Origin: Epilithonimonas caeni DSM 17710
GTDB taxonomy: Bacteria; Bacteroidota; Bacteroidia; Flavobacteriales; Weeksellaceae
Reading direction: 5' to 3'
Length of the DNA: 64,000 nucleotides
NCBI RefSeq assembly: GCF_000426465.1
Contig: NZ_AUFK01000014.1
Span: 124,001-188,000 of the forward strand
Shown: one piece after another, positions 36,442-44,833 of the stretch
Layout: each line of letters starts with the position of its first letter
Position numbering within the stretch: position 1 is the first letter of the stretch
Notes under the pieces: generated by a model
Told to the model about the DNA's origin: nothing
The model's input: the letters and a program-made list of their open reading frames with translations, nothing else
Database searches by the model: none
Made by a program: the position numbers and the translations under genes

Positions 36442-36927
36442 CTAATTTGTTTTATTGTTGAAGTCGATCATTTTCAATGCAGTAACTGCTGCCTCTACAC
36501 CTTTGTTACCAAAGTTTCCACCGCTTCTTGCGATAGATTGTTCTTTGGTATCATCTGTCAAAACACAGAAGATCGCCGGTGTATCTGTAAGAATGTTACA
36601 ATCTTTGATACCTTGTGTAACGCCGGAACAAACATAATCGAAATGAGGTGTTTCCCCACGGATCACATTTCCGATGGCGATAACCGCAGCGAACTTGTTG
36701 GATTTGCAAAGTTTCATACTTGCAAAACTTAATTCGAATGCACCAGGAACGTAATATATGTGTATGTTTTCTTCTTTGATGCCTTCGGCCTTCAGCGTTT
36801 CTATTGCGCCGTTTCGAAGGTTGTAGGTTACGAAATCGTTCCACTCAGAAACAACAATGCCGATTGAATATTCATCGGCATTGGATATGTTGAGTGGCTT
36901 ATAATCTGATAGATTAGTTGTTGCCAT
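36442..36927 (-). CDS. ribH: 6,7-dimethyl-8-ribityllumazine synthase
   Basis: 161 residues, normal length. Signatures: IGIVVSEWNDFVTYNLRNGA, IYYVPGAFELSFA and the active-site segment IAIGNVIRGETPHFDYVC with its catalytic His, then GNKGVEAAVTAL. It condenses 5-amino-6-ribitylaminouracil with dihydroxybutanone phosphate in riboflavin synthesis and usually forms 60-mer or pentamer shells. It lies 3 bases after a TPR membrane protein gene, so the two are one operon; this pairing is common in Bacteroidota. No FMN riboswitch is seen upstream. Confidence 0.95.
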   Translation of the reverse strand: MATTNLSDYKPLNISNADEYSIGIVVSEWNDFVTYNLRNGAIETLKAEGIKEENIHIYYVPGAFELSFASMKLCKSNKFAAVIAIGNVIRGETPHFDYVCSGVTQGIKDCNILTDTPAIFCVLTDDTKEQSIARSGGNFGNKGVEAAVTALKMIDFNNKTN

Positions 36928-36930
36928 TGT

Positions 36931-37635
36931 TTAGTAATATTTTGTCATTTCTATGAAAGCATCGGATTGTCCGTTGTCATAGTCCTGATATTTTTCCTCG
37001 ATCGCAGCGAAATATTTTTTAGCATCAGCATTTTTCTTAAGTGCCAAAGCCAACATTCCTGCTTTTTTTGTGAAATAATAAGATGTGTAGGCATCATCAG
37101 AAGCTGAAGACGCTTTATCTGCCAATGCAAGCGCATCATCGGCTTTGTTAAGGTTTGAAAGACAATCTGCCATTGCCCCATATTTCAGAGCAACCAAAAC
37201 TTTGTTATCTGAACCGAATTTGTCCAACAGATCGTAAGCTTTCTGATAATTTCCTTTTTTGAATTCTATCAATCCTGCGTTGTAAGCAGATAATTTGCCA
37301 GCTTTTGTTCCGCTGTATTCATCATAAGTTCCGATGAAACCAGGATTTGCAACAGATTTCCCGCCAAGAGCAAGGTCTTCTTTTCCATCGGCCAGGTTTT
37401 TCTGAGCGGCAAGATAACTTTTCGTAGCTTCCTCATTTTTAGGACCAATAATAAATTGCTGATATCCGAACCACCCCAAAACTGCAACGATTAGAACTCC
37501 AAATGCGATGCTGAGTGCTTTTGCATTTTTTTCCAAAAATGACTCGATATTAAGTGCTTCTTTATCAAGGTCTTTGAAGAATTCTACTGTTTCTTTTCCT
37601 TCTTGTTCGTGGTTTTTGTTATGCTGGTTTGCCAT
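36931..37635 (-). CDS. Membrane-anchored tetratricopeptide-repeat protein (YfgM-like)
   Basis: 234 residues from the ATG at 37635 (MANQHNKNHEQEGKETVEFF); further upstream in-frame residues look like leader. One membrane helix at about residues 41-60 (LSIAFGVLIVAVLGWFGYQQ) is followed by TPR-like helical repeats (GLIEFKKGNYQKAYDLLDKF, ALKYGAMADCLSNLNKADDA). The plan is that of YfgM/TPR_21 proteins, which associate with Sec and periplasmic chaperones in enterobacteria. That role is only an analogy here. Operon with ribH. Confidence 0.78.
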   Translation of the reverse strand: MANQHNKNHEQEGKETVEFFKDLDKEALNIESFLEKNAKALSIAFGVLIVAVLGWFGYQQFIIGPKNEEATKSYLAAQKNLADGKEDLALGGKSVANPGFIGTYDEYSGTKAGKLSAYNAGLIEFKKGNYQKAYDLLDKFGSDNKVLVALKYGAMADCLSNLNKADDALALADKASSASDDAYTSYYFTKKAGMLALALKKNADAKKYFAAIEEKYQDYDNGQSDAFIEMTKYY

Positions 37636-37715
37636 AATTTTTTTAATAATAGAGTGCAAATTTAATGTTTTCCTTTTGATATGCAAAAACTTCTTTTTCT
37701 GATGGTTAAAATATT

Positions 37716-38252
37716 TTAATATTTTAGAATAGAATACACTTCTGAATCAAATTTTTTGAGCCTTTCCACACCATTCAGGTCTTTCAAATCAATCAAAAAA
37801 CTGAATTGCGCAGGAATTGCACCTTGTTTTGAGATCAATTTCGCTGCAGCTTCCGTAGTTCCGCCAGTTGCCAAAAGGTCATCATGGATCAAAACGCGTT
37901 GCCCCGGCTTCAGATGTCCGGTTTTCATTTCGATTTCGGCAGAACCGTATTCCAGATCATATTTTTCTCCAATGAAAGGGGGCGGAAGTTTTCCTGCTTT
38001 TCTAATTAGAACGAAAGGAACGTCCAAAGCAACAGCAATCGCAATCCCGAAAAGATAACCTCGGCTTTCGATGCCACAGACAACATCAATCTTCCCACGA
38101 CTGAAATCAGCCAGATCAGCGATTACTTCTTCATACAATTTTGGCTGAAGAAAAATCGGGCAAATATCCTTGAACTGGATTCCCGGAATCGGAAAGTCCG
38201 GAATATTATCTATCGTTTCTTCTAATTTCTTTATCAATTCTGCAGATGCCAT
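37716..38252 (-). CDS. apt: Adenine phosphoribosyltransferase
   Basis: 178 residues. Apt signatures: IPDFPIPGIQFKDICPI at the N-terminus, VCGIESRGYLFGIAIA, the flexible-loop KAGKLPPP and the PRPP-binding motif VLIHDDLLATGGTTEAA. It converts adenine and PRPP to AMP and PPi in purine salvage. It lies 9 bases after the lipoprotein gene upstream, so it is probably cotranscribed with it. Confidence 0.95.
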   Translation of the reverse strand: MASAELIKKLEETIDNIPDFPIPGIQFKDICPIFLQPKLYEEVIADLADFSRGKIDVVCGIESRGYLFGIAIAVALDVPFVLIRKAGKLPPPFIGEKYDLEYGSAEIEMKTGHLKPGQRVLIHDDLLATGGTTEAAAKLISKQGAIPAQFSFLIDLKDLNGVERLKKFDSEVYSILKY

Positions 38253-38261
38253 CTTCTATTT

Positions 38262-39425
38262 TTAATTGTTGATTTTGTAAGTTGTGATTTTCCAGTTGTT
38301 GTTAACGGCTTTCAGTCCGTAAGTAACATTCAGAGAAGTGGTTTTCCCGTTCTTATCAGTAACATCATAAGTTACGTTGACGTTGGCTGAATTATCTTTG
38401 TTATAAGGAACCGCAATATTTTTTACGCTTATATTTTTAACTGAGCCGAAACCGGAATTCGGATTTGAGAATTTGTCATAAGAACCCCAATTAGGATTTT
38501 CCGAAGCATCATAAGCCGCTTTAAAATTCTGAGAGGACAGATTATTCAGGAATTTTGTCACAGTCGTTTTTGGGTCCGCAGTCACTTTTGCCGGAGCCGG
38601 TGGAGGCGTAACAGTTTCTCCAGTTTGAGGATCAACTTGTGGCTCAGGAACTTGAAGCGAATCCGAAACGACAGGAGCTGGCGGCGTGTAAAGCGCTTTT
38701 CCATTCACAGGAATTCCCATTTTAAGCATTTGCAACAGCTTTTTGGTTGTTTTTACGGTAAGTTTGATATCGATCTTTTCTTCGAAGATCTTTTCTTTTG
38801 GAAGTTTTGAATACATAATTGTAAATCCTCTGAAGGCCGGGTCTTGCATCAGATTTTTCGAAGTAGATATTTTATTTCCGCCACTTGAGATCTCCATAAC
38901 AGTTTCTAGTGCTGCGCCTTCAAAGTCAACTTGTTTACCATTATTGTCAACCAATTGCGGAACAACGATCAATCCTTTTGAACCTGTTAAACTATCACCA
39001 GCTATATTTCTCACAACAATATTAAGTGCAGCCGCATCGATATCGTTCGGGTCTTTCTCAGAAGCCACTTCATTTCCAAAGATGTTCATTTCGCCCAAAC
39101 TTGGCGGAGCTGTACTACTCCAATCAATCCCATTTTTTTGTGCAACCTGGTCTGCCAAGGCAAAAATCTCTGCCGTCTTTTTCCCATCAAGCAATTTTCC
39201 GAGTGCCGCAATTTCAGCAATATCTCCTTCAGCTTCTACACCGAAGGTTTTCAATATATATAAAGCTTCATTGAATTTTACTTGCTTCAAAGTCGGCAAG
39301 CTGGAAGCCATATCATTGATACTTTCCTGGAAGCTTTTGCGACTGCTCCCGTCAACACTTGTTTTTTTGCAACCCACCATCAGAATCAGTAAAGTTGCTA
39401 GCAGACAGTATTTTATAAATTTCAT
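38262..39425 (-). CDS. Lipoprotein resembling the DUF6694 family
   Basis: 387 residues. The lipoprotein signal is MKFIKYCLLATLLILMVGC (lipobox MVGC). The first mature segment (DGSSRKSFQESINDMASSL, QVKFNEALYILK) resembles the N-terminal helix pair of DUF6694-type lipoproteins. A middle domain of about 150 residues is beta-rich. A Pro/Thr-rich linker (about 255-285) leads to a C-terminal domain (TVTKFLNNLSSQNFKAAYDA to VNNNWKITTYKIN) that looks like a small cone-shaped NTF2/DUF4878-like fold. Function unknown; likely bound to a periplasmic face. Confidence 0.65.
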   Translation of the reverse strand: MKFIKYCLLATLLILMVGCKKTSVDGSSRKSFQESINDMASSLPTLKQVKFNEALYILKTFGVEAEGDIAEIAALGKLLDGKKTAEIFALADQVAQKNGIDWSSTAPPSLGEMNIFGNEVASEKDPNDIDAAALNIVVRNIAGDSLTGSKGLIVVPQLVDNNGKQVDFEGAALETVMEISSGGNKISTSKNLMQDPAFRGFTIMYSKLPKEKIFEEKIDIKLTVKTTKKLLQMLKMGIPVNGKALYTPPAPVVSDSLQVPEPQVDPQTGETVTPPPAPAKVTADPKTTVTKFLNNLSSQNFKAAYDASENPNWGSYDKFSNPNSGFGSVKNISVKNIAVPYNKDNSANVNVTYDVTDKNGKTTSLNVTYGLKAVNNNWKITTYKINN

Positions 39426-39574
39426 TTTGTGTAAGATTTATTTTTAAAAATAAGGAATATGTTTGATTTGAAACGCCTTATATCAATTAATATGCAAAAT
39501 TAAATTTAAAATTCAGAATTGATCGATTTTTCAAAGAAAATTAAAAAAAGTAACTTTACGCAAAATTAAAGTGG

Positions 39575-40006
39575 ATGCGGAATAAATTAGTAATCGATAT
39601 TCATAGTTTTTCTTATAAAAAAGGAGGGATTCCAAAAGATAATACAGACAACGGAGGTGGTTTCGTTTTCGATTGCAGAGGAATTCTAAATCCTGGTAGG
39701 ATTGAAGAATATAAAACACAAACAGGAAATGACATTGGCGTTCAGGAATTTTTAGAAACTAGAACAGAGATGCCGAGTTTCTTAAAATCAATTCATGATC
39801 TTGTTTCTATAAGTATCAATAATTATCTGGAGAGAGGCTTTGAAAATCTCCAGATCAACTTCGGATGTACCGGCGGACAACACCGTTCTGTTTATGCGGC
39901 TATCAAAACGGCAGAATTCATTAGGAAAAACTTCCCGGATGCGGAAGTAATAATCCATCATGATGAACAATTGCAACTCAATTTGTCATCGGCTTCTAGC
40001 AATTAG
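39575..40006 (+). CDS. Stand-alone RapZ C-terminal domain protein
   Basis: 143 residues. It matches the C-terminal half of RapZ: VIDIHSFSYKKGGIPKD, GGGFVFDCRGILNPGR and the signature INFGCTGGQHRSVYAA, with a following HH (VIIHHDEQL). Enterobacterial RapZ senses glucosamine-6-phosphate with this domain and has a P-loop kinase domain in front. Here the N-terminal domain is absent and the frame starts cleanly at 39575. In many Bacteroidota this domain is fused to an aminoglycoside-phosphotransferase-like sugar kinase; that part is not found here. The next gene is a sugar nucleotidyltransferase, which supports a link to amino-sugar activation. Confidence 0.82.
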   Translation: MRNKLVIDIHSFSYKKGGIPKDNTDNGGGFVFDCRGILNPGRIEEYKTQTGNDIGVQEFLETRTEMPSFLKSIHDLVSISINNYLERGFENLQINFGCTGGQHRSVYAAIKTAEFIRKNFPDAEVIIHHDEQLQLNLSSASSN

Positions 40007-40091
40007 TCTTTTGCTGTTAGCTTAAAATCCATTATTTTAAAATTGATGAGCGTATTAATCATTCATCCATTATTATTTATCGTTTATAAAT

Positions 40092-40805
40092 ATGAAAGCA
40101 TTACTATTTGCTGCGGGAATGGGAACCCGATTAAAACCTTTTACGGACAATCATCCAAAAGCTTTGGCCAAAGTGAATGACGTTACACTTCTGGAAAGAA
40201 ACATCAAGTATCTGCAGAGTTACGGCATCAATGATTTCGTCATTAATATCCATCATTTCGGAGGGCAGATCTTGGCTTTCCTGGCCGAGAATGATAACTT
40301 CGGTGCCAATATAGAAATTTCAAACGAATCAGAAGAACTTCTGGAAACCGGTGGCGGATTGCTTTTTGCCAAACGATTCCTTGAAAATGAGAAGACATTC
40401 CTAATTATGAATGTTGATATTCTGACCGATCTTAATATTTCCAATTTTGTAAAACTCCACGAACTCAAAGGTGGGATGGTAACTTTAGCAGTTTCGGACA
40501 GAGACAGTTCCAGAAAACTGATGTTCAATGATAAAATGTTCCTGAAAGGATGGAGGAATCTTTTGACCAATAAAAAAACTGTGGTTGGCGGAATTTTCAA
40601 ATTACGAGAGTTGGCTTTCAGTGGAATCCATTGTGTAAATTCTGAGATTTTTGGAAAATTGACCAGAACTGGAAAGTTTTCTATTATGGACGAATATATG
40701 GATTTAATGAAAGAAGATATTATTGTAGGTTATCAACACACGGCTAATTTGATCGATGTTGGTAAGCCAGAATCTATTGTAGAAGCAGAAAAATTATTCA
40801 GATGA
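40092..40805 (+). CDS. Sugar-phosphate nucleotidyltransferase (MurU/HddC-like)
   Basis: 237 residues. The nucleotidyltransferase signature MKALLFAAGMGTRLKPFTDNHPKAL (GxGTRLxPxTxxxPK) is at the N-terminus, with the metal-binding NVDILTD region and the sugar-binding LLETGGGLLFA. It would join an NTP to a sugar-1-phosphate. The size and the lack of a C-terminal beta-helix fit MurU/HddC-type enzymes; the substrate may be N-acetylmuramate-1-P or a similar sugar. Its TGA overlaps the ATG of the LOG gene by 4 bases (ATGA), so the two are translationally coupled. Confidence 0.85.
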   Translation: MKALLFAAGMGTRLKPFTDNHPKALAKVNDVTLLERNIKYLQSYGINDFVINIHHFGGQILAFLAENDNFGANIEISNESEELLETGGGLLFAKRFLENEKTFLIMNVDILTDLNISNFVKLHELKGGMVTLAVSDRDSSRKLMFNDKMFLKGWRNLLTNKKTVVGGIFKLRELAFSGIHCVNSEIFGKLTRTGKFSIMDEYMDLMKEDIIVGYQHTANLIDVGKPESIVEAEKLFR

Positions 40806-41512
40806 CACAACAGGACGAAGAAAAGAGATTACACGACAGTCTGAGACAAAAAACCTGGGACGAGACCATCACCAAAGACAGCTGGATGGTTTTCAGGATC
40901 ATGTCTGAGTTTGTAGATGGTTATGAGAAAATGGTTCGCATTGGACCGTGTGTTTCCATATTTGGTTCAGCTAGACTAAAAGAAGACAGCTATTATTATA
41001 AAATGGCTTCCGATATTGCCAAAAAAATCACGGAAATTGGATTTGGAGTGATTACCGGAGGCGGTCCGGGAATTATGGAAGCCGGAAACAGAGGAGCCCA
41101 GGGAAACGGAAAATCCATCGGATTGAATATTGAGTTGCCTTTTGAGCAACACTTTAATCCTTATGTTGATAAAGGTTATAATATCAATTTTGATTATTTT
41201 TTCGTTAGAAAGGTAATGTTCGTTAAATATTCCCAGGGATTTGTAGTGATGCCCGGCGGATTTGGCACTTTGGATGAGCTTTCTGAAGCATTGACTTTGA
41301 TTCAAACTAATAAAATCGGGAAATTCCCAATTGTATTGGTAGGAAGCGAGTTTTGGAGCGGACTGTTGAATTGGTTTACAGGTACATTGCTGAAAGAAGG
41401 ATTGATCGCAGAGCAAGACCTGTCGCTTTTCCGAGTTGTAGATACTGCAGAAGACGCGGTTGAGCATATCAAATCTTTTTATGATAAATATTCGGTAAAT
41501 GTTAATTTCTAA
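40802..41512 (+). CDS. LOG family protein (nucleotide 5'-monophosphate phosphoribohydrolase)
   Basis: 236 residues. LOG signatures: GPCVSIFGSARL, ITGGGPGIMEAGNRGA and MPGGFGTLDELSEAL (PGGxGTxxE), the last carrying catalytic residues. Family members cleave AMP or cytokinin ribotides to base and ribose-5-phosphate. It overlaps the nucleotidyltransferase gene by 4 bases. The N-terminus (MTQQDEEKRLHDSLRQ) is a charged extension usual for Bacteroidota members. Confidence 0.88.
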   Translation: MTQQDEEKRLHDSLRQKTWDETITKDSWMVFRIMSEFVDGYEKMVRIGPCVSIFGSARLKEDSYYYKMASDIAKKITEIGFGVITGGGPGIMEAGNRGAQGNGKSIGLNIELPFEQHFNPYVDKGYNINFDYFFVRKVMFVKYSQGFVVMPGGFGTLDELSEALTLIQTNKIGKFPIVLVGSEFWSGLLNWFTGTLLKEGLIAEQDLSLFRVVDTAEDAVEHIKSFYDKYSVNVNF

Positions 41513-41569
41513 TGTGTGGCATATAATTTGAGCATATATTTGCAATAAAAGTTATTTAATTTTATAAAA

Positions 41570-42043
41570 ATGAAAAAATCTATATTTATATTATCTCTGG
41601 GAATTTTACTAATAAGCTTTTTTAGTTTCAAAGACCTTGACTTTTTTTCGTCTATGACAAAAGTTGATTATATTGACGGAACCAAAACTTTGAAATTCAC
41701 TACAAAACTCAATACCTCCCATGTTTCTCAGGCCGTAAAGATCGACCCTAATACAGCAGGATTTGAAGCAGAAGTGAAAAAATATGTGAACAACAATGTG
41801 GATGTGGCTGTAAATGGTGCTCCAAAAAGCTTGACTTTTACAGGCAGCCAAGTGAACGGAGAGTCTGTCTGGGTTTATTATGAGGTAGGAAATGTTTCTG
41901 ACATTTCAAGCCTTAAAATAAGAAACAGTATTCTTATCGGACAATTCCCAAAACAGGTCAATATTATGAATATCACTTATAAAGGTAATCTGAAAACGGT
42001 CAATTTCCAAAAGGGTAAGGAAACCGCAGAAGTCACTTTCTAA
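41570..42043 (+). CDS. Exported DUF6702-like protein
   Basis: 157 residues. Hydrophobic N-terminus (MKKSIFILSLGILLISFFSF). The pattern is that of DUF6702: SMTKVDYIDGTKTLKFTTKL, VKKYVNNNVDVAVNG, VWVYYEVGNVSDISSLKIRN, then a Q-N-x-M segment (KQVNIMNITYKG) and a terminal strand. Function unknown; these are small exported beta proteins of Bacteroidota. A TATATTTG -7 box lies at 41535-41542. Confidence 0.7.
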   Translation: MKKSIFILSLGILLISFFSFKDLDFFSSMTKVDYIDGTKTLKFTTKLNTSHVSQAVKIDPNTAGFEAEVKKYVNNNVDVAVNGAPKSLTFTGSQVNGESVWVYYEVGNVSDISSLKIRNSILIGQFPKQVNIMNITYKGNLKTVNFQKGKETAEVTF

Positions 42044-42049
42044 AATATA

Positions 42050-42074
42050 AATCGGTCAAATGGCCAATTTTTTT
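42050..42074 (+). terminator. Weak terminator after the DUF6702-like gene
   Basis: TCGGTC and GGCCAA form an imperfect stem around AAAT, followed by seven T. It lies 9 bases after the stop, between convergent genes. Confidence 0.45.
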
Positions 42075-42085
42075 ATGCTAAAAAT

Positions 42086-42823
42086 CTAATGACAATTCGT
42101 GTGATCCATGTGTAATCCATCTTTGGAATGGTTCACATGCAAAGCGTCGGATTGTGGAGAAACGTATGGGATCCCTAATTCCAAACCTCTTAAAACAAAC
42201 AAACCGCCAAGAATAATCATCATTACGGGAATTACTTTTAAGATCTTTACCCGGAAAGCGGTTGTTATAAAATTTCCCAAGAAAACAATTGCGAACATAA
42301 ACGGGAAAGTTCCCAATCCGAAAAGGAACATAAAGAATGAACTCTGCCAGATTCCGCCAGCGGCTAAAGAGGCGGTCAAGGCCATATAAACCATTCCGCA
42401 AGGCAAAAAACCGTTTAATATTCCTGTGGCGAAACGATATTTGTAATCAGGGCGTTGAAGGATTTTTCCCAACTGCATTTTGACTTTCAGCAAGGCTCTT
42501 GAAATGAATGGGATCTTTGTTGCAAAATCTTTTCCTCCAAATGACGAAATCGCCATTATAATCAATAGAATCCCGACAGAAACCGTCAGATATTTTTGAA
42601 AACCAGCGAATTCAAAACTCTGTCCGATGATTCCCAAAACTGCGCCCAGAAAGGAATAAGTCAAAATCCTTCCGAATTGATAAGTTAGATTCTGAAGATA
42701 GAAATTAGCTTTCTGGTTTTTGGACAATCCCATGGAAAGCGCAATAGGCCCACACATACCAATGCAATGAAATCCGGATGCGAATCCCAATCCAATTGCA
42801 GATATGATGAGTGCTACTTCCAT
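42086..42823 (-). CDS. SafE/TauE-like membrane protein of the cbb3 oxidase operon
   Basis: 245 residues with six membrane helices. The first has FASGFHCIGMCGPIALSMGLS, with the HCxGMCGP motif of the small SafE/'cytochrome biogenesis' group (related to UreH and DsbD), and the fourth has GFLPCGMVYMALTASLAAG. It ends in a His-rich tail (DALHVNHSKDGLHMDHTNCH) that could bind copper. It overlaps the FixH-like gene by 10 bases and is the last gene of the ccoG-ccoH unit. In this position a role in metal supply to the oxidase is likely but unproven. Confidence 0.82.
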   Translation of the reverse strand: MEVALIISAIGLGFASGFHCIGMCGPIALSMGLSKNQKANFYLQNLTYQFGRILTYSFLGAVLGIIGQSFEFAGFQKYLTVSVGILLIIMAISSFGGKDFATKIPFISRALLKVKMQLGKILQRPDYKYRFATGILNGFLPCGMVYMALTASLAAGGIWQSSFFMFLFGLGTFPFMFAIVFLGNFITTAFRVKILKVIPVMMIILGGLFVLRGLELGIPYVSPQSDALHVNHSKDGLHMDHTNCH

Positions 42824-43263
42824 AAGATATCGTAATCTACCTGATATGGTTTTTTATTCTCTGTCCATTTTAGTTTTAGAGTATAAGAACCTTTAGAAAT
42901 TACTTTTTTAGGAATTAAGAAAACATTATGTTGTAAACCGACTTCTTTTCTGACATCCAAGTTAGAATCGTCCGTACGAAACAAAACGAAATTCACTTTG
43001 TTCTCATCCACTTTTATAGTTTCCGGAAAAGATATCATCATACCTTCCGAAGTTGCTTTATATTCGGGGACTTTTTCAAGCTTAGCTGCATTTTCTTTTG
43101 CATCGATGATGTCTTGGTAATGAAGCTCTTCCTCGTAATAATTATTTGAAATCATTTCTGCATTCTGTTTTCCCATCGGAAAAATGAATATCAGAAATAA
43201 TATGAAAAGGATGAAACAACCTAGTGCGATCATTAACCCGTGTCCCCAATTTAGATTTTTCAT
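42814..43263 (-). CDS. ccoH: FixH/CcoH-family oxidase assembly protein
   Basis: 149 residues from the ATG at 43263 (MKNLNWGHGLMIALGCF); a longer reading from 43302 would overlap ccoG and is less likely. One N-terminal membrane helix (IALGCFILFILFLIFIF) is followed by a periplasmic domain with NYYEEELHYQDIIDAKENA, a typical FixH motif, and a beta domain ending VDYDILWK. It assists assembly of the cbb3 oxidase. It lies 10 bases after ccoG. Confidence 0.85.
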   Translation of the reverse strand: MKNLNWGHGLMIALGCFILFILFLIFIFPMGKQNAEMISNNYYEEELHYQDIIDAKENAAKLEKVPEYKATSEGMMISFPETIKVDENKVNFVLFRTDDSNLDVRKEVGLQHNVFLIPKKVISKGSYTLKLKWTENKKPYQVDYDILWK

Positions 43264-43273
43264 TTTTGAATAT

Positions 43274-44728
43274 TTAAAATTGAAACTTGAACGGCCCTTC
43301 AAAATAAGTTTTGTAGGAATCCAATAATTCGCCGTTCATATCGTAAACGCCCAACTCCAGATTTTGTTTCGACAGTTTGATTTGACTCTCTGGGAAACTT
43401 ACAGTTATAGTTCCTTTTATCATTGCATCTCTTTTCAGAACAATTTTATTTGACGCCGAACTGGAAGATATCTCTCCATTGGCAGGCTCAATGATTTTAA
43501 TAATGACAGTTTTGTTCTCGTTGGACTTATTAAGGAAGGTATAATTATAAGTATTGTTGATCTTTCCGTCCCTTACAAAGAAAGTTGACCCTGGAGGTTT
43601 CAGGAATTTAGCCTCCATTTCCCCTCTATTGTAGAGTAATCCACCCAAGAAAACAACAAGCGCTAATAACACTACGGAATAAGCTTTCATTTTTCCTGAG
43701 AAACTGAATTTCTGCTGTTCCTCGATCTCTTTTTCAGAAGCATAACGAATCAATCCTGTCGGAAGTCCAACTTTTACCATTACTTCATCACAAGCATCGA
43801 TACAAGCCGTGCAGTTCACACATTCCATTTGCAGACCGTCCCGGATGTCAATGCCGGTTGGGCACACTACAACGCATTGTTTACAATCGATACAGTCACC
43901 TTTCCCAACCTGTCTTCTGTCTTCGCCTTTTTTCCATTTAGCTCTGTTCTCCCCTCTTTTATAATCGTAAAAAACATTGATGGTCTCTTTATCAATCAAT
44001 ACACCTTGTAATCTTCCGTACGGGCAGACCATTGTACACACCTGTTCTCTGAACCAGGCAAATACAAAGTAAAATGCGGCCGTGAACATGATCATTACCA
44101 AGAAATTGGTAGGCTTGGCAAAGGGTCCTTCCTGCATGATACGGAAAACTTCTTCATAACCTACAATATACATAAACATGATGTGGGTGATGATGACTGA
44201 GATCAATAAGAAAGTGAACCATTTCAAAGAACGTTTCCATATCTTTTCAGTATCCCAAGCCTGATTGTCAAGTCTTATCTGTTTGTTTCGGTCTCCTTCA
44301 ATAGCATATTCTATTTTACGGAATATCATTTCCAAGAAAATAGTTTGCGGACAAATCCATCCACAAAAGATCCTTCCGAAAACAACTGTGAAAATAATAA
44401 TGAATATTAATGATGCAATAGCCCCTAATGCCAGAATAAAGAAATCCTGAGGATAAAAAGGCTGACCGAAAATAAAGAACTGGCGTTCTATAATATTGAT
44501 CAATAAAACAGGATTACCATTGAATTTCAGAAACGGAACCGTAAAATATATTGCCAGTAAGAGAATACTTACAATAACTCTGTAATTGGTATATTTTCCT
44601 TTAGGTTTTCTTGGAAACACCCATTTTCTCTTACCGGTATTATCCATTGTCCCTACAGAGTCTCTGAATGTTTCAGCTTCTACTACCCAGCTTTCTGCCT
44701 CGTTGTATTTTTTTTCTGTAGTACTCAT
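43274..44728 (-). CDS. ccoG: Cytochrome c oxidase accessory protein CcoG (polyferredoxin)
   Basis: 484 residues. Several membrane helices carry Cys pairs (GRIFCGWICPQTIF, EQVCTMVCPYGR), then two 4Fe-4S ferredoxin motifs (CIDCKQCVVVCP, CVNCTACIDACD), then a helix at about 345 and a C-terminal Ig-like IMP/FixG domain. CcoG-type proteins reduce Cu(II) during copper insertion into cbb3 oxidase. The start lies only 12 bases after the T-run of a large structured element, so its expression may depend on read-through from ccoP. Confidence 0.95.
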   Translation of the reverse strand: MSTTEKKYNEAESWVVEAETFRDSVGTMDNTGKRKWVFPRKPKGKYTNYRVIVSILLLAIYFTVPFLKFNGNPVLLINIIERQFFIFGQPFYPQDFFILALGAIASLIFIIIFTVVFGRIFCGWICPQTIFLEMIFRKIEYAIEGDRNKQIRLDNQAWDTEKIWKRSLKWFTFLLISVIITHIMFMYIVGYEEVFRIMQEGPFAKPTNFLVMIMFTAAFYFVFAWFREQVCTMVCPYGRLQGVLIDKETINVFYDYKRGENRAKWKKGEDRRQVGKGDCIDCKQCVVVCPTGIDIRDGLQMECVNCTACIDACDEVMVKVGLPTGLIRYASEKEIEEQQKFSFSGKMKAYSVVLLALVVFLGGLLYNRGEMEAKFLKPPGSTFFVRDGKINNTYNYTFLNKSNENKTVIIKIIEPANGEISSSSASNKIVLKRDAMIKGTITVSFPESQIKLSKQNLELGVYDMNGELLDSYKTYFEGPFKFQF

Positions 44729-44740
44729 ATCATTTAGATA

Positions 44741-44828
44741 AAAAAAGAGATTGTCCCGAAAATAAATAGTAGCTATTTATTCTCAAATATCATTCCGAAA
44801 GAACGATATTTTTGACAATCTCTTTTGT
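44741..44828 (-). promoter_or_regulatory. Three-way-junction RNA with U-run between ccoP and ccoG (attenuator-like)
   Basis: An outer stem of 13 perfect pairs (44743-44755 with 44814-44826) encloses two hairpins. One is a perfect 9-bp stem AATAAATAG/CTATTTATT (44761-44781). The other is an 11-bp stem (44785-44795 with 44801-44811) with one G-U wobble that exists only in the minus-strand RNA. The outer stem ends in seven U in the minus-strand RNA, like an intrinsic terminator. It begins 6 bases after the ccoP stop and ends 12 bases before the ccoG ATG. Confidence 0.8.
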
Positions 44829-44833
44829 ATGTA

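Noticed and set aside
43264-43302. 13-residue extension of the FixH-like protein
   Set aside because: It would overlap ccoG, while MKNLNWGHG matches the usual FixH start in Bacteroidota.
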